Shown: piece after piece, positions 1 through 5,475 of the stretch | Layout: every line of letters begins with the position of its first letter | Position numbering within the stretch: the stretch's first letter is position 1 | DNA from: Pseudomonadota bacterium | GTDB lineage: Bacteria > Pseudomonadota > Gammaproteobacteria > Burkholderiales > Ferrovaceae | Assembly: GCA_021804705.1 (NCBI GenBank) | Contig: JAJZHC010000061.1 | Span: 1 to 7,590, forward strand | Reading direction: 5' to 3' | DNA length: 7,590 nucleotides | Made by a program: the position numbers and the translations under genes | Notes under the pieces: generated by a model | Seen by the model: the letters and a program-made list of their open reading frames with translations, nothing else | Database searches by the model: none | What the model was told of the DNA's origin: nothing

Positions 1-288
1 GATGAACAGATCGCAGCGGTCAATGCCGTGCTTGCGGAAATCGGTGCGGACCAGGTGCCGCAACTCCTGGTCTACAATAAGGTGGATCGTTTGCCGCTGG
101 TTGAGGCCGGATTAGAGCGGAATGCCTATGGTACAATTTCGACGGTTCGGGCAAGTGCTTTGACAGGTGCCGGGATGGAGTACATCCGGCAAGCCTTTGC
201 TGAAATGTGCCAACCCCGGCGACAGGTAGCAGAGCAATCCGATGATCCCATCGAGAGACATACTGAATATCCCAATGGCACAGAATGA
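1..288 (+). CDS. hflX: GTPase HflX, C-terminal part (5' end outside window)
   Basis: This is the last 95 codons of a ribosome-associated Obg/HflX-family GTPase, open from the left edge to TGA at 286-288. The G4 guanine-specificity motif NKVD is encoded at 76-87 and the G5 motif SALTGAG at 154-174, which fixes the family's G-domain end. The preceding stretch, VNAVLAEIGADQVPQLLVYN, matches the usual HflX wording just before G4. HflX binds the 50S subunit and can split stalled or hibernating ribosomes (family knowledge). Only about 38 residues follow G5, ending in a hydrophilic tail. The longer C-terminal domain of E. coli HflX is therefore absent, as I believe is common in betaproteobacteria. 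The stop codon lies inside the start of hflK (14-nt overlap), suggesting co-transcription and coupled translation. The promoter and N-terminal domain are off-window. Confidence 0.9.
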   Translation, partial: DEQIAAVNAVLAEIGADQVPQLLVYNKVDRLPLVEAGLERNAYGTISTVRASALTGAGMEYIRQAFAEMCQPRRQVAEQSDDPIERHTEYPNGTE

Positions 289-1570
289 TCCCCAGTGGGG
301 AAAGAGTAATAACGAAGGACCACCAGATCTCGATGAGATCTGGCGTCGTCTTGTTCAAAAGCTGAAGTCCAAGGGAGCGCCCGGACAGGCGCCGCCGCGC
401 ACTCCTGGTGCGACACCCCCCGGCCCCGGAGGGACGGGCCGTACCAACCTTCCTGGAGGAAAAAATGCCTTGTTGGCCCTGCTGGCAGGCCTTGTGGTGG
501 TTTGGCTGCTGTCCGGCTTTTACATTGTTGATGCAGGGCGCATCGGCGTGATCCTGCGTTTTGGCAAATTCCAGGAAACCACAGCGCCTGGTCCCCATTG
601 GCATCTGCCTTATCCCATAGAAACCCAGGCTGTGGGCAGCCCCCTCAATGTGGCGCAAGTTCGTACCGTTGAGTTGGGCTATCGCACCAACCTCAAATCA
701 AAAGTGCTACACGAGTCCCTCATGCTGACCGATGACGAAAACATCATCGACAACCAGTTCGCCATCCAGTACACCATTAAGGATCCGCAGGCCTTTCTTT
801 TCAACAATCGCGATCCAGATGAAACCGTCATGCAGGTGGCCGAAACGGCGATTCGCGAAGTGGTGGGGCGCAACAAAATGGATTTTGTGTTGTATGAGGG
901 ACGCACGCAGATTGCTGATGAATCGGCACGTCTGATGCAGCAAATACTGGATCGCTACCAAACCGGTATTGCCATCAGCAAGGTCAACATGCAGAATGCG
1001 CAGCCTCCAGAGCAGGTTCAGGCGGCTTTTGACGATGCCGTCAAGGCGGGTCAGGACAGGGAACGTCAGACCAACGAGGGCCAGGCTTACGCCAACGACA
1101 TCGTGCCCCGTGCCAAGGGCACGGCTTCCCGCTTGCTGGAGGAGGCCAAGGCCTATGCCCAAAGAGTAGTAATCCGCGCAGAAGGCGATGCCAGTCGTTT
1201 CAAACAGGTGCTGGTGGAGTACGTCAAGGCGCCGGAAGTGACACGTCAGCGTTTATACCAGGACATGATGCAGCAGGTGTTGACCAATACCACCAAAGTG
1301 GTGGCAGACCAGAAATCCGGAACCAACTTGTTGTATCTGCCACTCGACAAGTTGATCCAGGCCAGCAGTGGGGCATCGGAAGGTGGCTCGGAGAACGCAC
1401 CGCCAGCGGCGCATGCAACAACAGCGCCAGTACCAACACCAACACCGACGCCGGCTACGCCTTCTTCTTCAGGTAACGCCGCTTCAACATCACCACCCCA
1501 GGTGGATGCGGTTCAAGATGGGCGGTCTCGTGATGCCTTCCGTACCCGCGACAGGGAGCCCCGGCCATGA
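275..1570 (+). CDS. hflK: FtsH protease modulator HflK (SPFH/prohibitin family)
   Basis: 431 residues. HflK pairs with HflC in a large periplasm-facing SPFH assembly around FtsH, limiting its attack on membrane and cytosolic substrates. The N-terminus MAQNDPQWGK followed by GPPDLDEIWRRL (residues 15-26) is the family's signature and sets the start at ATG 275. An upstream in-frame ATG at 242 would add 11 residues with no family match. Residues 34-62 are Gly/Pro-rich, 64-85 form the single membrane anchor, and the SPFH domain follows from about 86 (DAGRIGVILRFGKF). A charged helical region leads to residue 364. The last roughly 67 residues are low-complexity: a Pro-Thr run (PVPTPTPTPATP), then a basic/acidic end (RSRDAFRTRDREPRP) resembling other betaproteobacterial HflK tails. 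No strong Shine-Dalgarno precedes ATG 275, consistent with coupling to hflX. It overlaps hflC by ATGA. Confidence 0.95.
   Translation: MAQNDPQWGKSNNEGPPDLDEIWRRLVQKLKSKGAPGQAPPRTPGATPPGPGGTGRTNLPGGKNALLALLAGLVVVWLLSGFYIVDAGRIGVILRFGKFQETTAPGPHWHLPYPIETQAVGSPLNVAQVRTVELGYRTNLKSKVLHESLMLTDDENIIDNQFAIQYTIKDPQAFLFNNRDPDETVMQVAETAIREVVGRNKMDFVLYEGRTQIADESARLMQQILDRYQTGIAISKVNMQNAQPPEQVQAAFDDAVKAGQDRERQTNEGQAYANDIVPRAKGTASRLLEEAKAYAQRVVIRAEGDASRFKQVLVEYVKAPEVTRQRLYQDMMQQVLTNTTKVVADQKSGTNLLYLPLDKLIQASSGASEGGSENAPPAAHATTAPVPTPTPTPATPSSSGNAASTSPPQVDAVQDGRSRDAFRTRDREPRP
1433..1452 (+). repeat. Short CCAACA/CCGACG microrepeat encoding the Pro-Thr run of HflK
   Basis: The bases here are successive near-identical hexamers (ccaaca, ccaaca, ccgacg, cc) encoding alternating Pro and Thr in the HflK C-terminal tail. 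The run is in frame in whole codons, so length changes by slippage would keep the frame. It is short and may only reflect composition. Confidence 0.5.
1553..1558 (+). promoter_or_regulatory. Ribosome binding site of hflC
   Basis: AGGGAG lies 8 nt before ATG 1567, inside the end of hflK. It supports ATG 1567 rather than the second, adjacent ATG at 1570 as the hflC start. Confidence 0.7.
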
Positions 1571-2451
1571 TGAAGGACATAGGTGCCTACCTGATCGGCT
1601 TGATCGTCGTTGTCTTGCTGGCCATATTCAGTCTGTATACTGTTAATCAGACCCAGCAGGCGCTGGTGTTTCAACTGGGTGAAGTGGTTGCCGTCCGGAC
1701 TTCGCCGGGACTCTATTTCAAGATTCCCCTGATCCAGAACGTCAGGTTCTTCGATGCTCGCATACAAACGCTCGACAACAAGGATCCCGAACGATTCATC
1801 ACTTCTGAAAAGAAACCATTGCTGGTGGATTACTTCGTCAAGTGGAAGATCGCCGACGTCAAACAGTTCTACGTCAGCGTGGGTGGCGACGAGAGGCGTG
1901 CCCAGGTACGTCTGAGCCAGACCGTCAATGGAGACTTGCGTTCAGAGTTTGCGCAACGCACGGTGCATGAGGCCGTATCGGGCGAACGGGCCAATATCAT
2001 CGAATCCATGCGGGCGCGTGCTGATCACGATGCGCGACAGATTGGCATCCAGGTGCTGGATGTCAGAATTCGTCGCGTGGAGTTGACCCCTGAGGTGAGT
2101 GAGTCTGTCTACCGCCGCATGGAGGCAGAACGCAAGCGCGTGGCGAATGAATTGCGTTCCACGGGTGCAGGCGAAGCTGAAAAAATCAGGGCGGATGCCG
2201 AGCGGCAACGTGAGGTCATACTGGCAGAGGCTTTCCGCGAAGCACAACGCATCAAAGGATCCGGCGATGCCAGGGCTTCGGCCATCTACGCGGAAGCCTA
2301 TGGCCGCAATCCCGAGTTTTACGCGTTCTATCGCAGTCTGGAGACCTACCAGCAGGGGCTGAAAGGAAAAGGGGATGTACTGGTGCTTGATCCTTCTTCC
2401 GAGTTTTTTAGGTATTTCAAGAATACGCCGGGCGCCTCTGGTAAAAAGTGA
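1567..2451 (+). CDS. hflC: FtsH protease modulator HflC (SPFH/prohibitin family)
   Basis: 294 residues. Partner of HflK in the membrane complex that surrounds FtsH. Residues 6-25 (GAYLIGLIVVVLLAIFSLYT) form the N-terminal membrane anchor. The SPFH domain begins at about 27 and includes LVFQLGEV, GLYFKIPLIQNV and FFDARIQTLD (residues 61-70). A long charged helix with Ala-Glu-Arg repeats spans about 180-245 (RMEAERKRVANELRS, then GEAEKIRADAERQREVILAEA). Near the end are FYAFYRSLETY (251-261) and SSEFFRYF (277-284), both typical of HflC. It is about 40 residues shorter than E. coli HflC because it lacks the alanine/glutamate-rich insertion of the enterobacterial protein. The ATG overlaps the hflK stop by 4 nt and has a good ribosome binding site. 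No frameshift or missing signature was seen. Confidence 0.96.
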   Translation: MMKDIGAYLIGLIVVVLLAIFSLYTVNQTQQALVFQLGEVVAVRTSPGLYFKIPLIQNVRFFDARIQTLDNKDPERFITSEKKPLLVDYFVKWKIADVKQFYVSVGGDERRAQVRLSQTVNGDLRSEFAQRTVHEAVSGERANIIESMRARADHDARQIGIQVLDVRIRRVELTPEVSESVYRRMEAERKRVANELRSTGAGEAEKIRADAERQREVILAEAFREAQRIKGSGDARASAIYAEAYGRNPEFYAFYRSLETYQQGLKGKGDVLVLDPSSEFFRYFKNTPGASGKK

Positions 2452-2459
2452 GTCTTTCC

Positions 2460-2642
2460 ATGCAGTCTTTGTTAACCGCCCTGGCGTTGGTGCTCGTTCT
2501 GGAAGGATTGATGCCATTCGTTGCGCCTGCCCGCTGGCGTGAGACCATCACACGGATTGGTCAGTTCAGCGATGGTCAAATCCGTTTTCTGGGATTAGGC
2601 GCCATTCTCGTTGGCGTCATTCTGCTGCAGGTGACACGATGA
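2460..2642 (+). CDS. DUF2065 family small membrane protein (YjeT-like)
   Basis: 60 residues from ATG 2460. The N-terminal hydrophobic segment (about 3-20) carries ALALVLVLEGLMPF, which matches the DUF2065/YjeT wording. A cationic linker with ARWRE follows, then a second membrane segment at about 42-58 (RFLGLGAILVGVILLQV). The function of the family is unknown; it often sits beside hflC or purA, and no catalytic residues are visible. A GTG at 2448, overlapping the hflC stop as GTGA, would give 64 residues. I prefer ATG 2460 because it matches the E. coli YjeT length before LALVLVLEG, although its only upstream Shine-Dalgarno-like bases are weak (GTGAG at 2448-2452). The 3' end overlaps the hisZ start by 4 nt. 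Confidence 0.85.
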   Translation: MQSLLTALALVLVLEGLMPFVAPARWRETITRIGQFSDGQIRFLGLGAILVGVILLQVTR

Positions 2643-3607
2643 CCTATCGCTGGTTGCTGCCAGAATACATTGATGATCTGCTTCCTCCAGACGCCTGGCG
2701 AGTTGAAATGGCTCGCCGGCAGTTGCTCGACCTGTTCCGCGAACGTGGGTTTCAACTGATCATGCCCCCGCTTCTGGAATATGTGGAGTCCCTGCAAACG
2801 GGTACGGGTCGCGATATGGATCTTCTGACTTTTAGACTGGTAGACCAGCTTACCGGGCGTCAGTTGGGGTTACGTGCCGATATTACGCTTCAAGCTGCAC
2901 GCATCGACGCCCATGGCATGAATCACCAGGGAGTGAACCGGCTGTGTTACGCCGGAAGCATTCTGCACACGCGGCCAGAAGGCCTCAATCAGTCGCGCGA
3001 ACCCTATCAGCTTGGGGCGGAAATCTATGGTCTTGAAGGGTTGGTGGGTGACATCGAAATTCAGGAGCTGATGCTGGAGGCCCTGAAACGTGCGGGGTTG
3101 CCCCAGGTGACGCTGGATGTGGGGCATGTGGGCCTGTTCCGTGGTTTGTCCGGCCTGGCAAAGCTTGACGAAAAATCGGAAGCCCTCTGGTTTGAAGCGC
3201 TGCAGAATAAGGATATCCCCGCTTTACAAATGCTGGCCGGGGCCTTGCACTCGCCTGTGGCAGCTGCACTGCGCTGTCTGCCCGAACTGAATGGCGACCG
3301 CAAGGTGTTGGCCATGGCTCGTGCCCAGTTGCCGGATGCTCCTGAAATCCGGGCGGCACTGGCACAACTGGAGACTGTCGCTGACCATTTCGAGGGACGC
3401 GTGCCCATGAACTTTGATCTGGCCGAACTGCGCGGCTACCACTATCACAGTGGACTCGTATTTGCGGCCTATGCAGCGGGTTATTCCGACGCAGTGGCGC
3501 GGGGTGGCCGGTACGACGAAATCGGACGCGCATTCGGACGCGCAAGGCCCGCCACTGGGTTCAGCCTGGATCTGCGCGAGTTATTGCCTTCCCTACCGGA
3601 AGCCTGA
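2639..3607 (+). CDS. hisZ: ATP phosphoribosyltransferase regulatory subunit HisZ, C-terminally short
   Basis: 322 residues. HisZ is a histidyl-tRNA-synthetase-like protein without aminoacylation activity. It binds short-form HisG and allows histidine feedback control of the first step of histidine synthesis. Class II synthetase-derived features are visible: LGLRADITLQAARI (residues 76-89, motif 2 region), CYAGSILHTRP (103-113), REPYQLGAEIYG (120-131), GYHYHSGLVFAAY (266-278) and GGRYDE (289-294), then FGRARPATGFSLDL. The protein stops soon after this last block. Betaproteobacterial HisZ proteins, as I recall them, run to about 380-390 residues with a further C-terminal segment, so about 60 residues are absent, though some other phyla have short forms. 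ATG 2639 overlaps the DUF2065 stop by 4 nt and has a weak AGGTGA at 2629-2634. hisG is not in the window. Confidence 0.92.
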   Translation: MTYRWLLPEYIDDLLPPDAWRVEMARRQLLDLFRERGFQLIMPPLLEYVESLQTGTGRDMDLLTFRLVDQLTGRQLGLRADITLQAARIDAHGMNHQGVNRLCYAGSILHTRPEGLNQSREPYQLGAEIYGLEGLVGDIEIQELMLEALKRAGLPQVTLDVGHVGLFRGLSGLAKLDEKSEALWFEALQNKDIPALQMLAGALHSPVAAALRCLPELNGDRKVLAMARAQLPDAPEIRAALAQLETVADHFEGRVPMNFDLAELRGYHYHSGLVFAAYAAGYSDAVARGGRYDEIGRAFGRARPATGFSLDLRELLPSLPEA

Positions 3608-3648
3608 GCATTCAGCCGGGGCATTCCTTATACCGAATCAGAAATTTT

Positions 3649-3653
3649 GGAGA
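3649..3653 (+). promoter_or_regulatory. Ribosome binding site of purA
   Basis: GGAGA lies 10 nt before ATG 3664. It is the clearest Shine-Dalgarno in the + strand operon and supports independent translation initiation of purA after the 56-nt gap behind hisZ. I see no convincing terminator or promoter in that gap. Confidence 0.7.
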
Positions 3654-3663
3654 CTTTCTCTTC

Positions 3664-4959
3664 ATGGCAAGAAATGTTGTAGTGGTTGGAACCCAATGGG
3701 GCGACGAGGGCAAGGGCAAGCTAGTGGACTGGTTGACAGACCACGCAGCGGGCGTGGTGCGCTTTCAGGGTGGCCACAATGCAGGCCACACGCTCGTCAT
3801 TGGCGGCAAGAAAACGGTATTGAGCTTGATCCCCGCAGGCATTCTGAGGGAGCATGTGGAATGCTTCATCGGCAACGGCGTGGTGCTGTCGCCTGAAGCC
3901 CTGATGAGGGAAATCGACATGCTGGAATCCTCTGGCGTGTCGGTGGCTGCGCGATTACGTATCAGCGACGCGTGTCCTGTGATCTTGCCGTACCACATCG
4001 CCATCGACCGCGCGCGTGAACTTTCCAAGGGAGACGGCAAGATCGGTACCACGGGGCGCGGCATCGGGCCCGCCTACGAAGACAAGGTGGCACGCAGGGC
4101 CATCCGCCTGCAGGATCTGTTTTATGCTTCCCGCTTTGAAGACAAGCTGCGGGAAGTGCTGGATTACCATAATTTCGTCTTGACTCAGTATTTCAAGACT
4201 GACCCCGTGGATTTTGCCGCTACGCGCGATCAGACACTGCAGCTTGCCGAGCGCATTCGCCCCATGGTGGCTGATGTCTCCAGCTTGCTCTACAAGGCCA
4301 ACCAGGACGGCAAGAATCTGTTATTTGAAGGCGCGCAGGGGACGCTGCTCGATATTGACCACGGCACCTATCCTTTCGTCACCTCCAGCAATTGCATAGC
4401 GGGCGCCGCCTCTGCGGGTTGCGGGGTGGGCCCCCAGCAGTTGCATTATGTCCTGGGCATCACCAAGGCCTATACGACGCGCGTGGGTTCAGGACCATTT
4501 CCCACCGAACTGGATGATGCGGTGGGCAAGCAGCTGGCTACTCGTGGGCATGAGTTCGGTGCGGTGACCGGGCGTCCCCGTCGCACGGGATGGTTTGATG
4601 CAGCAGCGCTCAAGCGCGCCATCCAGATCAATGGCGTGTCAGGCCTTTGCGTGACCAAGCTCGACGTCATGGATGGTCTCGAAACCGTCAGGATTTGCGT
4701 GGGATATCGGCATAACGGTACCGTCACTGACATACTCCCCTTGGGTGCTGAAGCCATCGCAGAATGCGTACCCATTTACGAAGACATGCCAGGATGGTCT
4801 GACAGTACCGTGGGCGTGGAACATATGGATCTGTTGCCAGCCAATGCGAGACGCTACCTAGAGCGTATGGCTGAGGTATGCGGTGTTCCGGTCGACATGG
4901 TGTCCACCGGACCGGATCGCCGTGAAACCATCGTATTGCGCCATCCTTTTGACGCCTGA
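3664..4959 (+). CDS. purA: Adenylosuccinate synthetase
   Basis: 431 residues, the usual full bacterial length. The enzyme joins IMP and aspartate using GTP to form adenylosuccinate, the committed step to AMP, in the cytosol. GTQWGDEGKGK (residues 9-19) is the GTP/IMP-binding P-loop region with the catalytic Asp14. GGHNAGHTL (36-44) holds His42, equivalent to the E. coli catalytic His41. GTTGRGIGPAYEDK (128-141) is the family signature. VGSGPFPTE begins at 274, TGRPRRTGWFD at 302 (Arg-rich substrate and aspartate loop region), and STGPDRRET at 414 near the guanine-binding end. All key residues are present, with no frameshift. It follows hisZ by 56 nt in the same direction and is probably read from the same operon. 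A strong terminator lies downstream, so purA is likely the last gene of the transcript. Confidence 0.98.
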   Translation: MARNVVVVGTQWGDEGKGKLVDWLTDHAAGVVRFQGGHNAGHTLVIGGKKTVLSLIPAGILREHVECFIGNGVVLSPEALMREIDMLESSGVSVAARLRISDACPVILPYHIAIDRARELSKGDGKIGTTGRGIGPAYEDKVARRAIRLQDLFYASRFEDKLREVLDYHNFVLTQYFKTDPVDFAATRDQTLQLAERIRPMVADVSSLLYKANQDGKNLLFEGAQGTLLDIDHGTYPFVTSSNCIAGAASAGCGVGPQQLHYVLGITKAYTTRVGSGPFPTELDDAVGKQLATRGHEFGAVTGRPRRTGWFDAAALKRAIQINGVSGLCVTKLDVMDGLETVRICVGYRHNGTVTDILPLGAEAIAECVPIYEDMPGWSDSTVGVEHMDLLPANARRYLERMAEVCGVPVDMVSTGPDRRETIVLRHPFDA

Positions 4960-5018
4960 GCGTCACCTCTAGCTGATACCAGCTTTCTCTTCATAGACGT
5001 GCATTGACGCGTTCCTCG

Positions 5019-5051
5019 CGCACGACGCCTTCGGGCTTCGTGCGTTTTTTT
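5019..5051 (+). terminator. Intrinsic terminator of the hfl-hisZ-purA operon
   Basis: An 11-nt left arm (5019-5029) pairs with 5034-5044 with a single C/T mismatch. They are closed by a TTCG loop flanked by C and G, the very stable C(UUCG)G tetraloop, and followed at once by seven T at 5045-5051. It lies 60 nt after the purA stop. There is no matching A-tract on the left, so it should act on + strand transcripts only. Confidence 0.9.
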
Positions 5052-5070
5052 GCAGCCGCCATCATTTTTC

Positions 5071-5173
5071 TTTTGCTGCAACCACACAGATCAATCAGGA
5101 CCATATCGGTCTCGTGGGACTGGCACAGCACGGCATGACCTACATCTGATCTGGAAAACTGAGGGCAGCAAAA
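5071..5173. other. Nested long-range stems, possible structured RNA of unknown strand
   Basis: Bases 5071-5079 (TTTTGCTGC) are perfectly complementary to 5165-5173 over 9 bp. Just inside, 5087-5093 (CAGATCA) is perfectly complementary to 5147-5153 over 7 bp. The two stems are co-axial, separated by an internal loop of 7 and 11 nt, and enclose about 53 nt. A competing local hairpin pairs 5050-5056 with 5075-5081. Both strands would fold similarly, so transcription direction cannot be told. No convincing promoter or terminator was identified, and chance pairing cannot be excluded. Confidence 0.25.
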
Positions 5174-5234
5174 CGCCTGTGGCGCCACCCGCAAGGATGG
5201 TGACATGGGCTATCCTTGTTGATAGTCATGGCAA

Positions 5235-5270
5235 GCGGCAGGTGTAAGTGAGATACTAGCAACCTGCTGT
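5235..5270. repeat. Inverted repeat downstream of tRNA-Leu
   Basis: Bases 5235-5243 pair with 5262-5270 over 9 positions, two of them G-T, around an 18-nt loop. The core GCAGGT/ACCTGC is perfect. It lies about 30 nt beyond the tRNA 3' end in the tRNA's direction and could be a weak 3' hairpin of that transcript. There is no T-run, so it is not called a terminator. Confidence 0.4.
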
Positions 5271-5300
5271 AGGAGTTAACTGCGCGACTAGGGCCGAGGA

Positions 5301-5387
5301 TGGTGCCGAGAAGAGGACTCGAACCTCCACAGTGTTGCCACCGCCAGGACCTGAACCTGGTGCGTCTACCAATTCCGCCATCTCGGC
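5301..5387 (-). tRNA. tRNA-Leu (anticodon CAG)
   Basis: A complete 87-nt class II tRNA read from 5387 to 5301. The 7-bp acceptor stem GCCGAGA/TCTCGGC is followed by discriminator A and an encoded CCA (5301-5303). The D stem is GCG/CGC with GGTAGA in the loop. The anticodon stem CCAGG/CCTGG carries the loop TTCAGGT, giving anticodon CAG, which reads CUG leucine codons. The 15-nt variable region forms a short GGTG/CACT arm, as expected for tRNA-Leu. The T arm is GGAGG-TTCGAGT-CCTCT with one G-T pair. The A73 discriminator fits leucine identity. The gene converges with purA and diverges from rnr. No sign of truncation or of an inserted element at its 3' end. Confidence 0.97.
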
Positions 5388-5398
5388 ACGAAACTTAC

Positions 5399-5427
5399 AA
5401 GACCAACTGATCAGTGATCAGTACAAT
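5399..5427 (+). promoter_or_regulatory. Possible promoter of rnr
   Basis: TACAAT at 5422-5427 matches the -10 consensus in 5 of 6 positions. Seventeen bases upstream, AAGACC (5399-5404) is only a weak -35 (3/6). Initiation would fall near 5434, about 35 nt before the TTG start. The tandem TGATCAG repeats fill its spacer. This is a weak call; an activator, or transcription from farther upstream, is possible. Confidence 0.3.
5408..5421. repeat. Tandem TGATCAG repeat between tRNA-Leu and rnr
   Basis: Two exact head-to-tail copies of TGATCAG (5408-5414 and 5415-5421) abut. Each contains the palindrome TGATCA, and the first lies within the perfect 10-bp palindrome ACTGATCAGT (5406-5415). The position is inside the tRNA leader and inside the spacer of the possible rnr promoter, so it could be a protein-binding site; no regulator is recognised. 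Confidence 0.5.
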
Positions 5428-5447
5428 CGAGAACTTCGAATCTCAGA

Positions 5448-5475
5448 ATTTTAAAGGATCTCCTTATTTTGTCAA
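5448..5475 (-). promoter_or_regulatory. Predicted sigma-70 promoter of tRNA-Leu, overlapping the rnr start
   Basis: On the minus strand a perfect TTGACA -35 box (complement of 5470-5475) is followed, after 16 nt, by TAAAAT (complement of 5448-5453), a 5/6 match to the -10 consensus. Transcription would begin near 5441 and give a 5' leader of about 54 nt before the mature tRNA at 5387. The element covers the rnr Shine-Dalgarno (5454-5458) and TTG start (5469-5471). Confidence 0.65.
5454..5458 (+). promoter_or_regulatory. Ribosome binding site supporting the TTG start of rnr
   Basis: AAGGA ends 10 nt before TTG 5469. No ATG or GTG exists in frame between the upstream stop (5415-5417) and the conserved N-terminal RNase R sequence, so this site decides the start. 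Confidence 0.6.

Larger units (their letters stand above)
4960..5300. other. Spacer between purA and tRNA-Leu without a credible protein gene
   Basis: About 340 nt separate the purA stop from the tRNA-Leu 3' end. Apart from the terminator, the short open frames on both strands here have no recognisable domains, no good ribosome binding sites and unconvincing composition. Several inverted repeats are present: 5050-5056 with 5075-5081, nested stems between 5071 and 5173, a palindrome at 5179-5188, 5192-5198 with 5212-5218, and 5235-5243 with 5262-5270. No clear terminator for the minus-strand tRNA transcript was found: the 5235-5270 hairpin lacks a following T-run in that direction. Confidence 0.6.

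Noticed and set aside
20..658. 212-codon open frame on the minus strand
   Set aside because: It is antisense to hflX and hflK, whose protein signatures are clear on the + strand; no family features.
3587..3650. Possible terminator or purA promoter in the hisZ-purA gap
   Set aside because: The 5-bp CTTCC/GGAAG hairpin sits over the hisZ stop without a T-run, and no -35/-10 pair with acceptable spacing was convincing.
3414..3896. 160-codon + strand frame spanning the hisZ end and purA start
   Set aside because: It is out of frame with both HisZ and PurA, whose conserved motifs occupy the other frames, and it could not be the missing HisZ tail because it begins inside the conserved HisZ region.
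4971..4990. Small AGCTG/CAGCT hairpin after purA as a terminator
   Set aside because: Only 5 bp with a short pyrimidine run; the UUCG-loop terminator at 5019-5051 is far stronger.
5050..5247. Open frame of 65 codons on the + strand (and overlapping minus-strand frames at 4991-5206) in the purA-tRNA spacer
   Set aside because: No Shine-Dalgarno at the starts, no recognisable domain, Cys/Phe/Arg-rich composition unlike the neighbours, and the frames cross the inverted repeats and the terminator region.
5293..5312. Imperfect repeat of the tRNA 3' end (gccgagga beside gccgagaa) as a possible integration site scar
   Set aside because: Only 8 bases with a mismatch, 12 nt apart, and no integrase or element lies next to it; too short to support an att site.
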